Source: Clostridiales bacterium UBA1728
GTDB taxonomy: Bacteria; Bacillota; Clostridia; Oscillospirales; Oscillospiraceae
Direction of reading: 5' to 3'
Assembly: GCA_002315975.1 (NCBI GenBank)
Contig: DCIK01000008.1
Coordinates: 1 to 51,500, forward strand
Length of the DNA: 51,500 nucleotides
Shown here one piece after another: positions 15,066-22,399 of the stretch; positions within the stretch are counted from its first letter, which is position 1, and every line of letters starts with the position of its first letter. Under the pieces are notes generated by a model, which saw only the letters and a program-made list of their open reading frames with translations, was not told the DNA's origin and did no database searches. A program made the translations under genes and the position numbers.

Positions 15066-15950
15066 TCAGACCTTATCGGTGGACTTTTCGCCGAAGAGGC
15101 CCGTGGGCTTCACCAGCAGAATAACAATCAGCAGAGCAAAGGTAAAGGCATCGGAGAAGGTCGTCCAGCCCAGACCCTTGATGACATTTTCGCAGATACC
15201 GATGATAAAGGCACCGATGACCGCACCGGGGATGGAGCCGATGCCGCCGAACACTGCCGCCACGAAGCACTTCAGACCGGGCATACCGCCGGAGGTGGGC
15301 GTTACGGAGGCATAGTTGGAGAAGTAGAGCAGGGAACCCACGCCCGCCAGCAGGGAGCCGATGACGAAGGTGGCGGAGATGACGGAGTTGATCTTGATGC
15401 CCATGAGCTGACTGGCCTCGAAGTCACGGGCCACAGCACGCATGGCGATGCCGACCTTGGTCTTTTTGATGAAGAGCACCAGCGCCACCACTAAAAACAG
15501 GGAGAGGATGGGGGTGATGAGGGTCACGCGCTTGGTGATGGCTCCGAACACTTCCACCGTATCGGAAATCCAGGGGATAGGGGGATAGACCTTGGCAAGG
15601 CCGCCGGTGAAGTACAGGGCGCAGTTCTGAATCAGGTAGCTGACGCCGATGGCAGAGATCATAACCGACATACGGGGAGCGGAGCGAAGGGGCTTGTAGG
15701 CCGCTCTCTCAATGAGGAAGCCCAGCGCCACGGTGAGAGCCAGCGTGAGGGGGATGGCAATCCACAAAGGCAGAGCCGTGGAAAGATAGACCATAATCAG
15801 ACCCGCCGCCATAAAAACATCGCCGTGGGCGAAGTTAATGAGACGCAGGATACCGTAGACCATGGTGTAGCCGATGGCAATCAATGCATACTGACCGCCC
15901 ACCGAAATACCGGCCAGAAGGTAAGGAAGCCAGGTTTGGAACAGGGACAT
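15066..15950 (-). CDS. livH: Branched-chain amino-acid ABC transporter permease LivH
   Basis: A 294-residue permease with about eight membrane helices, starting at the ATG at 15950 with GGAGG nine bases upstream; an upstream in-frame ATG would add 22 residues that lie in a hairpin region. LINFAHGDVFMAAGLIMVYL near the N terminus and AMRAVARDFEASQLMGI in the coupling loop are LivH hallmarks. It pairs with LivM. Transcribed after livK, past a hairpin and an intercistronic terminator-like stem. Confidence 0.94.
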   Translation of the reverse strand: MSLFQTWLPYLLAGISVGGQYALIAIGYTMVYGILRLINFAHGDVFMAAGLIMVYLSTALPLWIAIPLTLALTVALGFLIERAAYKPLRSAPRMSVMISAIGVSYLIQNCALYFTGGLAKVYPPIPWISDTVEVFGAITKRVTLITPILSLFLVVALVLFIKKTKVGIAMRAVARDFEASQLMGIKINSVISATFVIGSLLAGVGSLLYFSNYASVTPTSGGMPGLKCFVAAVFGGIGSIPGAVIGAFIIGICENVIKGLGWTTFSDAFTFALLIVILLVKPTGLFGEKSTDKV

Positions 15951-15974
15951 GGTATTTTTCCTCCAAAATCTTAT

Positions 15975-16032
15975 TTCATAGGAGAAGGGCATAAAGCAAC
16001 AGCCTTCTTGCTCCATGCCCTTCTTCTATGAA
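15975..16032 (-). repeat. Long inverted repeat upstream of livH
   Basis: Two 18-base arms (15975-15992 and 16015-16032) are inverse complements with one mismatch and a 22-base loop. In the livK-livH transcript they would form a stable hairpin about 25 bases upstream of the livH start codon. No T-run follows on the minus strand, so it looks more like an mRNA stability element than a terminator. Confidence 0.7.
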
Positions 16033-16053
16033 GCACATGGTGAACATTTAGAA

Positions 16054-16079
16054 AAGCGGCGGGGTTTCCCCCGCCGCTT
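16054..16079 (-). terminator. Intercistronic terminator after livK
   Basis: AAGCGGCGGGG (from 16054) pairs with CCCCGCCGCTT (16069-16079) around TTTC; on the minus strand TTTTC follows. No second promoter is evident before livH, so partial read-through probably sets binding protein well above permease. Confidence 0.8.
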
Positions 16080-16094
16080 GAGGATTCTTTGCGC

Positions 16095-17270
16095 TTAGCC
16101 GACAGTGACAGCGGGCAGAGCGTTCCAGGTGCCGTCCGCAGTGTTGGCCTGCTTGACGAAAGCAGTGTTGCGAATGGCGTCACCGTTGACCTGGTCAAAG
16201 GCGATGGGGCCGGAAACGCCCTGATAGCTGACGTTCCAGAGAGCCTCCATGACCTTGGCGGGCTCGGTGGAGCCGGCGGCCTTCAGAGCCTCGAGAGCAA
16301 CGAAGTAGGCATCGTAGCCCATGGCGGAAACGGCAGAGATGGTGGTGTCACCGCCGTTGTTGGCGAGCATGGCGGAGTCAGCCTCGAGCCAGGCCTTGAA
16401 GCCTTCGTCGAACTCAGCATTGGCGCCTTCGGGATAGAAGGTGGTAACGGTGATGTTCACATTCTTGCCCTTGGCAGCCTGCAGGATAACATTGGAGTCC
16501 CAGGTATCGCCGGCCAGCAGGGGGAATTCAGCACCCTGAGCGACGGTCTGGTCGATGATGAGCTGAGCAGCCTCAGTGGACACGGGGGAGAAGAACACGC
16601 CACAGCCCTCGGCCTTGGCAGTGGCAACATAGGAGGTGAAGTCCATGGAGCCCTCGGGGAACTCCTCGTGGACGACTTCGCCGCCGCCGGCCTCGAAGGC
16701 CTCGATGAAGTAGTTCACCAGACCGCCGGAGTAGTCATCACCCAGCTTGTTGAGGCAGTAGGCCTTCTTCACGCCCAGATCCTTGAGGGCGTAGTTGGCA
16801 AGAACGGTGCCCTGGAAGGGATCCAGGAAGCAGACGCGGAAGTAGTACTTGTTGCCCTCGGTGACGGCGGGGTTGGTGCAGGTGATGCCGACCACGGGAA
16901 CATTGGCAGCCTCAAAGGTGGGGCCGCCGGCGCGGGACACGCTGGAGCCGTAGGAGCCGAGAACAACGGAGCAGCCGGCGCTGACCAACTCGGCGGCAGC
17001 GGAGGGAGCCTTGTCATCGGCAGACTCGTTATCAACGATCTTCAGGACGACCTGATAGGTCTTGCCACCGATCTCAACGGTGGGGCACTTGGCGTTGGCG
17101 TACTGGACACCCAGAGTCTCCTGCTTGCCGCCGGCACCGTTATCACCGGAAGCGGGCTCGAAGACGCCGATGGTCACAACATCGCCCTTGGCTTCTTCCT
17201 TGGAACCGCCGCAAGCGACGAGAGCAAGGACCATGCAAAGACTCAGAACGACTGCGAGGAACTTCTTCAT
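16095..17270 (-). CDS. livK: Branched-chain amino-acid ABC substrate-binding lipoprotein LivK
   Basis: A 391-residue lipoprotein beginning at the ATG at 17270 (AAGGAG nine bases upstream). The signal peptide ends in LALVAC, with acyl-Cys at about residue 21. The Peripla_BP_6 fold is shown by TIGVFEPASGDNGAGG, VVLGSYGSSVSRAGGP, VVGITCTNPAVTEG and SAMGYDAYFVALEALKAAG. It captures branched-chain amino acids or similar ligands for LivHMGF. First gene of the operon behind a strong promoter. Confidence 0.94.
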   Translation of the reverse strand: MKKFLAVVLSLCMVLALVACGGSKEEAKGDVVTIGVFEPASGDNGAGGKQETLGVQYANAKCPTVEIGGKTYQVVLKIVDNESADDKAPSAAAELVSAGCSVVLGSYGSSVSRAGGPTFEAANVPVVGITCTNPAVTEGNKYYFRVCFLDPFQGTVLANYALKDLGVKKAYCLNKLGDDYSGGLVNYFIEAFEAGGGEVVHEEFPEGSMDFTSYVATAKAEGCGVFFSPVSTEAAQLIIDQTVAQGAEFPLLAGDTWDSNVILQAAKGKNVNITVTTFYPEGANAEFDEGFKAWLEADSAMLANNGGDTTISAVSAMGYDAYFVALEALKAAGSTEPAKVMEALWNVSYQGVSGPIAFDQVNGDAIRNTAFVKQANTADGTWNALPAVTVG

Positions 17271-17342
17271 AGTAGTTGTCTCCTTCATTTTTGATATGTC
17301 CTTGTTGTACGGACACTTGTTCTTTTCGGGAACATTGTGAGT

Positions 17343-17371
17343 ATTATACACACTTTACCGCGAAAAAGCAA
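17343..17371 (-). promoter_or_regulatory. Promoter of the liv operon
   Basis: Minus-strand TTGCTT (17371-17366) and TATAAT (17348-17343), 17-base spacer. The leader to the livK ATG is about 70 nt. The -35 sits immediately beside the 3' end of tmcAL. Confidence 0.8.
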
Positions 17372-17373
17372 TA

Positions 17374-18561
17374 TCAAACTTTACAAAAAATAACGCCTGT
17401 TTTTTGGTAATCTTCGTCAGATTGCCGCAAGTTTATGCCATTTCTTCCCAGAATATAGAAATCATGGGCTTTGCTGCCCAGAGCGAAGATTCTTCTCCCC
17501 TTCTCGTCCAGTTCTTTGACATCACCGCCCCGGGACAAGAGGGGCAAAGAGGCGTTCTGCCTGATCTCCCGAAGGATTTCTCTTCCCTTTTCGTTTGCAC
17601 AGAGCGGACGGATGTAGGGGGGAGTGCCCTCGCCGTCCTCCGCTGTCAGACCCAGAGCCGCGCTCCAGAGCATTCGGCGCAGACGGGCGCGGGGATAGCG
17701 CTTGCTGACGGCCGCGTTCAGGATTGCCTCCTCGCTGCCCTCCAGTCTTGCGGCGCGATATAGGCGGTTCTCCAGTCCCTCGGCGCAGTCGGGCAGGGCG
17801 TGGAAGGCGGGCTCCTCCAGCATACGCAGACGGCTGAGCAGCGCCGTTTCCAGCCGAGTGGGGTCAATGACTCTCCCCTGTTCCTCCTCTCTGCGGAGGA
17901 TGCGGGCGGAGCTCTCCGGGATGAGAGCGCCGATGTCCTCTCCTGCGGCGTAGCGGGAACGGAGCTCGGAGGCAGAGCCTGCGCCGTTGTGGGCAGAGCC
18001 CTCCCGCTTCACGCTCATGGGACGGATGGGACTGCGCTGCAGCAGAAGGGCTTTGCAGTACTCGATACCTAATATATTATTAGGCTGCGGCAGCAGGGCG
18101 GCACGCTCCTCCCCCGTCAGTGCTGCCACAGCTTTCTCCCGGGCTTCCGCATAGGGCAGACGAGCTGCGAGCTGCCGGCGGAGCTCCTCATTTAGCTCTT
18201 CCGTAAGCAGAAGCTCTGCCAGCTCTTTGAGGGATTCGGCAGAGCCGCATTCGCTGCCGAAGGACAGCGTGTCCACGCAGCCCAAAGCAGCGAGCAGCCC
18301 CACGCCGCCCCGGGCAAAGGTCTCGGCCCCTGCCATGCACCAGGGCAGGGGCAGCTCAATGACCAGATCGGCGCCGCCCCGGACGGCCATCTCCGCACGG
18401 GCAAACTTGTCCAGCAGGGCAGGGCCGCCCCGCTGGGTAAAGTCACCGGAGAGGACGCAGACCACGCCATCGGCTCCGCTCTCGCTGCGGCTATATTTTA
18501 TATGGTATCGGTGTCCGGCGTGAAAGGGATCATATTCCGCGATGATTCCGAGAAGTTTCAT
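17374..18561 (-). CDS. tmcAL: tRNA(Met) cytidine acetate ligase (YlbM family)
   Basis: A 395-residue nucleotidyltransferase-fold enzyme starting at the ATG at 18561. It opens with LLGIIAEYDPFHAGHRYHI, where NPFHNGH is the usual motif, and has DGVVCVLSGDFTQRGGPALLDKFARAEMAVRGGADLVIELP, which is diagnostic of TmcAL. It activates acetate with ATP and forms N4-acetylcytidine at the wobble position of elongator tRNA-Met. The Asn of the first motif is Asp here. It is divergent from acetate kinase, another acetate-using enzyme. Confidence 0.93.
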   Translation of the reverse strand: MKLLGIIAEYDPFHAGHRYHIKYSRSESGADGVVCVLSGDFTQRGGPALLDKFARAEMAVRGGADLVIELPLPWCMAGAETFARGGVGLLAALGCVDTLSFGSECGSAESLKELAELLLTEELNEELRRQLAARLPYAEAREKAVAALTGEERAALLPQPNNILGIEYCKALLLQRSPIRPMSVKREGSAHNGAGSASELRSRYAAGEDIGALIPESSARILRREEEQGRVIDPTRLETALLSRLRMLEEPAFHALPDCAEGLENRLYRAARLEGSEEAILNAAVSKRYPRARLRRMLWSAALGLTAEDGEGTPPYIRPLCANEKGREILREIRQNASLPLLSRGGDVKELDEKGRRIFALGSKAHDFYILGRNGINLRQSDEDYQKTGVIFCKV

Positions 18562-18581
18562 GGTTTTTCTCCCTTTGGGGC

Positions 18582-18610
18582 TTGCGTTTTTGCAAAATCT
18601 TGTGTAAAAT
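18582..18610 (+). promoter_or_regulatory. Probable ackA promoter
   Basis: TTGCGT (18582-18587) and TAAAAT (18605-18610), 17-base spacer, in the 112-base divergent gap with tmcAL. The leader would be about 57 nt. Confidence 0.55.
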
Positions 18611-18673
18611 AAAGCGTTAGTGAGATTATACTCGAAAAGTATGCAAACCACAATATCGAAAGGAAAACGAAAA

Positions 18674-19861
18674 ATGAAAATTCTCGTCATCAACGCCGGT
18701 TCTTCCTCCCTGAAGTATCAGCTCATCGACATGGAGAATGAGTCTCTGCTGGCCAAGGGCCTTTGCGAGCGCATCGGCATCGACGGCCGTCTGGAGCACA
18801 AGCCCCAGAACGGCAAGCCCAAGTTCGAGGCTGAGATGAACTTCCCCACCCACCAGGAGGCCATCGAGGCCGTTCTGGAAAAGCTGGTCAGCAAGGAGTA
18901 CGGCGTTGTCGAATCCATGAGCGAGATCGGCGCTGTCGGTCACCGCGTGCTGCACGGCGGCAACGAGTTCACCAAGTCCTGCCTGGTGGACGCTGCCTGC
19001 GAGGAAGCCATCAAGAAGTGCTTCCCCCTCGGACCCCTCCACAACCCCGCCAACCTCATGGGCATCAAGGCCTGCCAGGCCGTTATGCCCGGCACTCCTC
19101 AGGTTGCCGTGTTTGACACCTCCTTCGGCATGGACATGGCTCCCAAGGCCTATATGTATGCTCTGCCCTACGAGTACTACGAGCAGGACGCCGTCCGTCG
19201 CTACGGCTTCCACGGCACCTCTCACCGCTTCGTGAGCCAGCGTGCTCTCGAGATCATGAACAAGCCCGGCTGCAAGGTCATCAACGCTCATCTGGGCAAC
19301 GGCTCTTCCCTGTCCGCCTCCGTTGACGGCAAGTGCGTTGACACTGCCATGGGTCTGACCCCTCTGGCCGGTGTCCCCATGGGCACCCGCTCCGGCGATG
19401 TCGACCCCTCCATCCTCCAGTACCTCATGAGCCAGCACGGCTACAGCATCGACGAGATGCTCAACATCCTCAACAAGAAGTCCGGCGTTCTGGGCATCTC
19501 CGGTGTGTCCTCCGACTTCCGTGATCTGGACGCTGCTGCCGAGCAGGGCAACGAGCGCGCTCAGCTTGCTCTTGACAAGTTCGCTTACGAAGTCAGGAAG
19601 TACATCGGCGCCTACATCGCTGCCATGGGCGGCTGCGACATTCTGACCTTCACTGCCGGCGTGGGTGAGAACTCCTCCTCCATGCGTGAGCGTATCTGCG
19701 AGGGTCTGGAGTGCTTCGGCATCAAGCTGGACAAGGAGCTCAACGAGAAGCGCGGCGACGAGCGCAAGATCTCCGCTGCCGACTCCAAGGTCGAAGTGTG
19801 GGTTATCCCCACCAACGAGGAGCTCATGATCGCCCGCGACACTCTGGCTCTGGTCAAGTAA
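18674..19861 (+). CDS. ackA: Acetate kinase
   Basis: A 395-residue ASKHA-fold kinase that interconverts acetyl-phosphate plus ADP with acetate plus ATP. Motifs: MKILVINAGSSSLKYQLI at the start, GHRVLHGG, VFDTSFG, YGFHGTSHRFVS, INAHLGNGSS, TPLAGVPMGTRSGDVDP and FTAGVGENS. Length is normal. The ATG at 18674 has AAAGGAAAA upstream; in-frame upstream codons lie in the promoter. No pta gene is adjacent. Codon use is strongly biased, as expected for a highly expressed fermentation enzyme. Confidence 0.97.
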   Translation: MKILVINAGSSSLKYQLIDMENESLLAKGLCERIGIDGRLEHKPQNGKPKFEAEMNFPTHQEAIEAVLEKLVSKEYGVVESMSEIGAVGHRVLHGGNEFTKSCLVDAACEEAIKKCFPLGPLHNPANLMGIKACQAVMPGTPQVAVFDTSFGMDMAPKAYMYALPYEYYEQDAVRRYGFHGTSHRFVSQRALEIMNKPGCKVINAHLGNGSSLSASVDGKCVDTAMGLTPLAGVPMGTRSGDVDPSILQYLMSQHGYSIDEMLNILNKKSGVLGISGVSSDFRDLDAAAEQGNERAQLALDKFAYEVRKYIGAYIAAMGGCDILTFTAGVGENSSSMRERICEGLECFGIKLDKELNEKRGDERKISAADSKVEVWVIPTNEELMIARDTLALVK

Positions 19862-19877
19862 AAATCGCTTTGCTCTT

Positions 19878-19910
19878 CAAAATGGATACCCCTTTGGGGT
19901 ATCCATTTTG
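19878..19910 (+). terminator. Terminator-like hairpin after ackA
   Basis: A perfect 15-base stem (19878-19892 with 19896-19910) around a TTT loop, beginning 17 bases after the stop. The T-run is internal to the 3' arm (CATTTTG) and weak after it (AGTTTC). Confidence 0.75.
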
Positions 19911-20085
19911 AGTTTCTCGCGCTTATCGCGGCAGCGGAGCTGCCTTGGTCGGCGCGAGGGCGCACCAATAGAGTGCGCCTCAGGGTATTTCCGCGGGGGC
20001 AGAGCTCCCGCGGAAATGATTTGATTTTTTCGCACCTGTCGGTGCGAACTCTGCGAGCTCAGCTCAAAATTTGTGGAAAAAGGGC
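19911..20085. other. Non-coding gap with palindromes before the tRNA genes
   Basis: No gene is seen. It holds several GC-rich inverted repeats, including TTTCCGCGGG (19988-19997) with CCCGCGGAAA (20007-20016), and TTCGCACC (20029-20036) with GGTGCGAA (20041-20048). These resemble the dispersed palindromes elsewhere in the window. Confidence 0.55.
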
Positions 20086-20114
20086 TTGACAAAGAGGGAA
20101 AGCTATGCTATTAT
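20086..20114 (+). promoter_or_regulatory. Promoter of the first tRNA-Pro gene
   Basis: TTGACA (20086-20091) and TATTAT (20109-20114), 17-base spacer, 11 bases before the mature tRNA 5' end. Confidence 0.85.
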
Positions 20115-20125
20115 ACACAAGCTAT

Positions 20126-20202
20126 CCGGGTGTGGCGAAGTTTGGTATCGCGCTTGAATGGGGTTCAAGAGGCCGCTAGTTCGAATCTAGTCACTCGGAC
20201 CA
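20126..20202 (+). tRNA. tRNA-Pro(GGG), first copy
   Basis: A full cloverleaf with encoded CCA. The acceptor stem CCGGGTG pairs with CACTCGG, the D stem GCGA with TCGC, the anticodon stem CTTGA with TCAAG and the T stem GCTAG with CTAGT around TTCGAAT. The loop ATGGGGT has U33, anticodon GGG and G37, as in proline tRNAs. It reads CCC/CCU codons. An identical copy lies 136 bases downstream. Confidence 0.95.
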
Positions 20203-20234
20203 AAAATCCTCTGTCGAAAGGCAGAGGATTTTTT
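20203..20234 (+). terminator. Terminator of the first tRNA-Pro gene
   Basis: ATCCTCTG (20206-20213) pairs with CAGAGGAT (20222-20229), followed by six T residues. It begins right after the CCA end. Confidence 0.92.
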
Positions 20235-20298
20235 ATTCTCATAAAACAGCTTTCTGACCCGGCTGATCGGACTCAGACGAAAAAGTGTAAAAAAACTC

Positions 20299-20327
20299 TT
20301 GCATTTTTCATTCTTCTGTGCTATCAT
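20299..20327 (+). promoter_or_regulatory. Promoter of the second tRNA-Pro gene
   Basis: TTGCAT (20299-20304) and TATCAT (20322-20327), 17-base spacer. The -10 region is nearly the same as for the first copy, so the duplication included part of the promoter. Confidence 0.8.
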
Positions 20328-20338
20328 ACACAGGCTAT

Positions 20339-20415
20339 CCGGGTGTGGCGAAGTTTGGTATCGCGCTTGAATGGGGTTCAAGAGGCCGCTAGTTCGAATC
20401 TAGTCACTCGGACCA
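20339..20415 (+). tRNA. tRNA-Pro(GGG), second copy
   Basis: Identical over all 77 bases to the copy at 20126-20202, with encoded CCA, but with its own different promoter -35 and its own terminator. Confidence 0.95.
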
Positions 20416-20456
20416 AAGAAAAAATCCTGTCACTGACATGACAGGATTTTTTCTTT
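20415..20456 (+). terminator. Terminator of the second tRNA-Pro gene
   Basis: A 17-base perfect stem (20415-20431 with 20440-20456); the GACAGGA arm runs into a TTTTTTCTTT tail. Confidence 0.92.
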
Positions 20457-20560
20457 GTATTCTTCATTATTCATTATTAAGTCTTCAGTATTCACTCAGC
20501 AGTGACCGGATTATCTGAACGCACACTTTCGTTGCCGGAGAAACGCGCAGGAGGAAAAAG

Positions 20561-20946
20561 ATGAAAGGAATCGATTGTAAGCACCGCTGTGCTCTCCAGC
20601 AGTCCTCTGATTGAATCTCTGCCCAGGGAGGCAAGCATCGAGTTTGCCAGAAAGACCAACGACGCAATCGCTGCCGTTTGCAGAAAGTATCCGGGAAAAT
20701 TTCTCGGCAGCATCTGTCTGCCCACCATTTATGATGCGATGAGCTTGGGATTCCGATCTATCTTCATCCGCACAATACCTGTTCCGAATATATGCTCGGT
20801 TCGGGTATTATGTTCGGCTCCGACTATCCGTTTGAGTACTTTGCGGAGAGCGTGCGCTTTGTGCAGAGTCTGCCTCTCAGCGAGGAAGAGAAAGAGAAGA
20901 TTTTTTATAAGAACGCGGAAAAGTATCTTCTGCATCTGAACGGGTG
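20561..20946 (+). pseudogene. Decayed amidohydrolase (Amidohydro_2-like) gene
   Basis: A good ribosome-binding site (AGGAGG at 20549-20554) and ATG at 20561 open MKGIDC, which soon stops. In another frame, about 20580-20745 reads an amidohydrolase-like segment (ASIEFARKTNDAIAAVC, then YPGKFLGSICLP). In a further frame, 20791-20946 reads the family's C terminus (GIMFGSDYPFEYFAESV, then KIFYKNAEKYLLHLNG) with a proper TGA. The middle, including the metal-binding HxH region, is missing. It is a frameshifted and internally deleted relic of a metal-dependent hydrolase (ACMSD/LigI-type superfamily). Confidence 0.7.
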
Positions 20947-20953
20947 AGTTATT

Positions 20954-21538
20954 TCACTCGATCCTGATTCCCAGCCCATCCAGCAGATCCAGCACCTCGG
21001 GATAGGTGAACCTTGCGCCCCGGAGCCGGTTGTTGTTTACATCGATGATAAAGCCCCCGGCGTGGCGGAGATCGGCCTTGCGCAGGTCGCAGCGGAAAAA
21101 CTCCGTGTCGGAGAGGTCGCAGGAGCGCAGGTCGCTCTCGCTGAGATCGCAGTCGGCAAAGGTGCAGTGAGTCAAAGCCGACTGGGCAAAGTCGAATTTC
21201 CGCAGGTTCATACCCGTAAAGCTGCCGTAGCGGATGCGGCAGCTTTTCATTTTCTCGATGGGCTCGCCGAAGGGGCCCTCGGGCTTCAGCAGTGCCCAGT
21301 TGAGCCCCAGCACCGTGCAGTCCTCGAACTCACAGAACTTCAGTTCGCTGTTGCGGGTCTTCACCTGCGAGATGGTGCAGCCCTCGAAGCGGCACTCCCG
21401 GAAGGAACAGCGAAGCAGCATCAGACTCTCAAAGCTGCAGTTTCGGAACAGACAGTCCACAAACTCGCCGCCGGAGACCGTATCGTCAGAGAGGGTGAGA
21501 TTCTCGAAGCTCTCGCCCTCGGCATAGTCAGGATTCAT
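20954..21538 (-). CDS. Pentapeptide-repeat protein
   Basis: A 194-residue protein made of about 25 pentapeptide units of the A(D/N)Lxx type, e.g. CSFRECRFEGC, CTFADCDLSESDLRSCDLSDTEF and CDLRKADLRHA. These build a right-handed four-sided beta-helix. Qnr/MfpA-like relatives mimic DNA and protect gyrase, but many members have no known role, and nothing here proves quinolone resistance. I start it at the ATG at 21538, seven to eight bases after AAGGAG; a GTG seven codons upstream would begin inside a palindromic repeat. It follows ogg in the same transcript. Confidence 0.88.
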   Translation of the reverse strand: MNPDYAEGESFENLTLSDDTVSGGEFVDCLFRNCSFESLMLLRCSFRECRFEGCTISQVKTRNSELKFCEFEDCTVLGLNWALLKPEGPFGEPIEKMKSCRIRYGSFTGMNLRKFDFAQSALTHCTFADCDLSESDLRSCDLSDTEFFRCDLRKADLRHAGGFIIDVNNNRLRGARFTYPEVLDLLDGLGIRIE

Positions 21539-21553
21539 CGTTTCTCTCCTTTT

Positions 21554-21586
21554 TGACACATTTGGGGACGGTTCTCAAATGTGTCA
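21554..21586. repeat. 33-base palindromic element between ogg and the pentapeptide gene
   Basis: TGACACATTT (21554-21563) and AAATGTGTCA (21577-21586) are perfect inverse arms around GGGGACGGTTCTC, the same core as in the element at 6448-6508. On the minus strand its first three bases TGA (21586-21584) are the stop codon of ogg, and the pentapeptide ribosome-binding site follows its other end. Confidence 0.85.
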
Positions 21587-22399
21587 TTTTCCGTGCAGGG
21601 AGCGGTAGTGGGCGAAGAGGTATTGCTGCATGATGCCGTTATGGGGGCGGTAGCTTTCATAATCAAAGCCGCCGGGGTACTCGTCGGCCAGCATTCTGTC
21701 CATCCACACATCCACCGGGAAGGCATCGCTGCGGCCAAAGCCGAAGAGCATGGTGCACAGGGCGATCTTCTTCCCCACGCCCCTGAGGGCGCAGAGAGCC
21801 GTGTACAGCTCCCCGTCCGGCAGAGAAGCGAGATGCTCCACGCTCTCAACGCCCAGAGCAAAGCGCTGCGCCGTATCCCATAGGTACGGTGCCCGATAGC
21901 CCAGTGAGCAGCCTTGCAGCTCCTCCAGACTCAGTGCGGCGAGCTCCTGCGGCGTGGGGAAGGCATAGATGCTCTCTCCCCTGAAGCTGCCGACAACACG
22001 CCCGGCCTTCCTGCAAAGAGCCTCCACGGCGTTTTTGATGGCGGGGATGTTCTTGCGCTGGGAGAGGGTGAAGGTCACAAGGGTCTCCCAGCTGTCCTGC
22101 CGGAGGATGCGGATGCCCTTCTGCGCCGCTGCCGCAGCCCTGAGAAAGCTGTCTTCGGCAGGGATGGAGGCACAGAGGGCGGCATAGTCCCGCTCCATGT
22201 CCAGATAGTTCTTCCAAAGGCTGCCGTATTCCTCCTCGCTGCAGTCCAGCTCCAGCTCGTCGGGAAGCTGACGGAGGTGCAGAACTCTGCCGAAGGCGGG
22301 GACAAGGTACTCGTCCTCTCCCAGCCTGCGCCAGCGGAAGCACTGGCCGCTCTCTTCAATCTGCCGGAGACTCAGCTCCGGCGGGATCACAATACGCAT
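21584..22399 (-). CDS. ogg: 8-oxoguanine-type DNA glycosylase/AP lyase
   Basis: A 271-residue HhH-GPD glycosylase of the OGG1 type. The N-terminal OGG_N domain has SGQCFRWRR; the helix-hairpin-helix is LRGVGKKIALCTMLF, where the second Lys corresponds to the Schiff-base lysine, and the catalytic Asp is in FPVDVWM. It excises 8-oxoG from DNA. The Cys that often stacks on 8-oxoG at the C terminus is not obvious. It overlaps the helicase stop by 13 bases, so repair genes are coupled. Its stop codon lies inside a palindromic repeat. Confidence 0.9.
   Translation of the reverse strand: MRIVIPPELSLRQIEESGQCFRWRRLGEDEYLVPAFGRVLHLRQLPDELELDCSEEEYGSLWKNYLDMERDYAALCASIPAEDSFLRAAAAAQKGIRILRQDSWETLVTFTLSQRKNIPAIKNAVEALCRKAGRVVGSFRGESIYAFPTPQELAALSLEELQGCSLGYRAPYLWDTAQRFALGVESVEHLASLPDGELYTALCALRGVGKKIALCTMLFGFGRSDAFPVDVWMDRMLADEYPGGFDYESYRPHNGIMQQYLFAHYRSLHGK

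Noticed and set aside
20073..20441. An open frame of 122 codons across the tRNA-Pro region
   Set aside because: It runs through both tRNA genes and repeats because the tRNAs are duplicated in frame; it has no protein similarity.
20954..21538. Calling the pentapeptide protein a quinolone-resistance (Qnr) determinant
   Set aside because: Pentapeptide repeats alone do not show gyrase binding; the position in a repair operon on the chromosome gives no resistance context.
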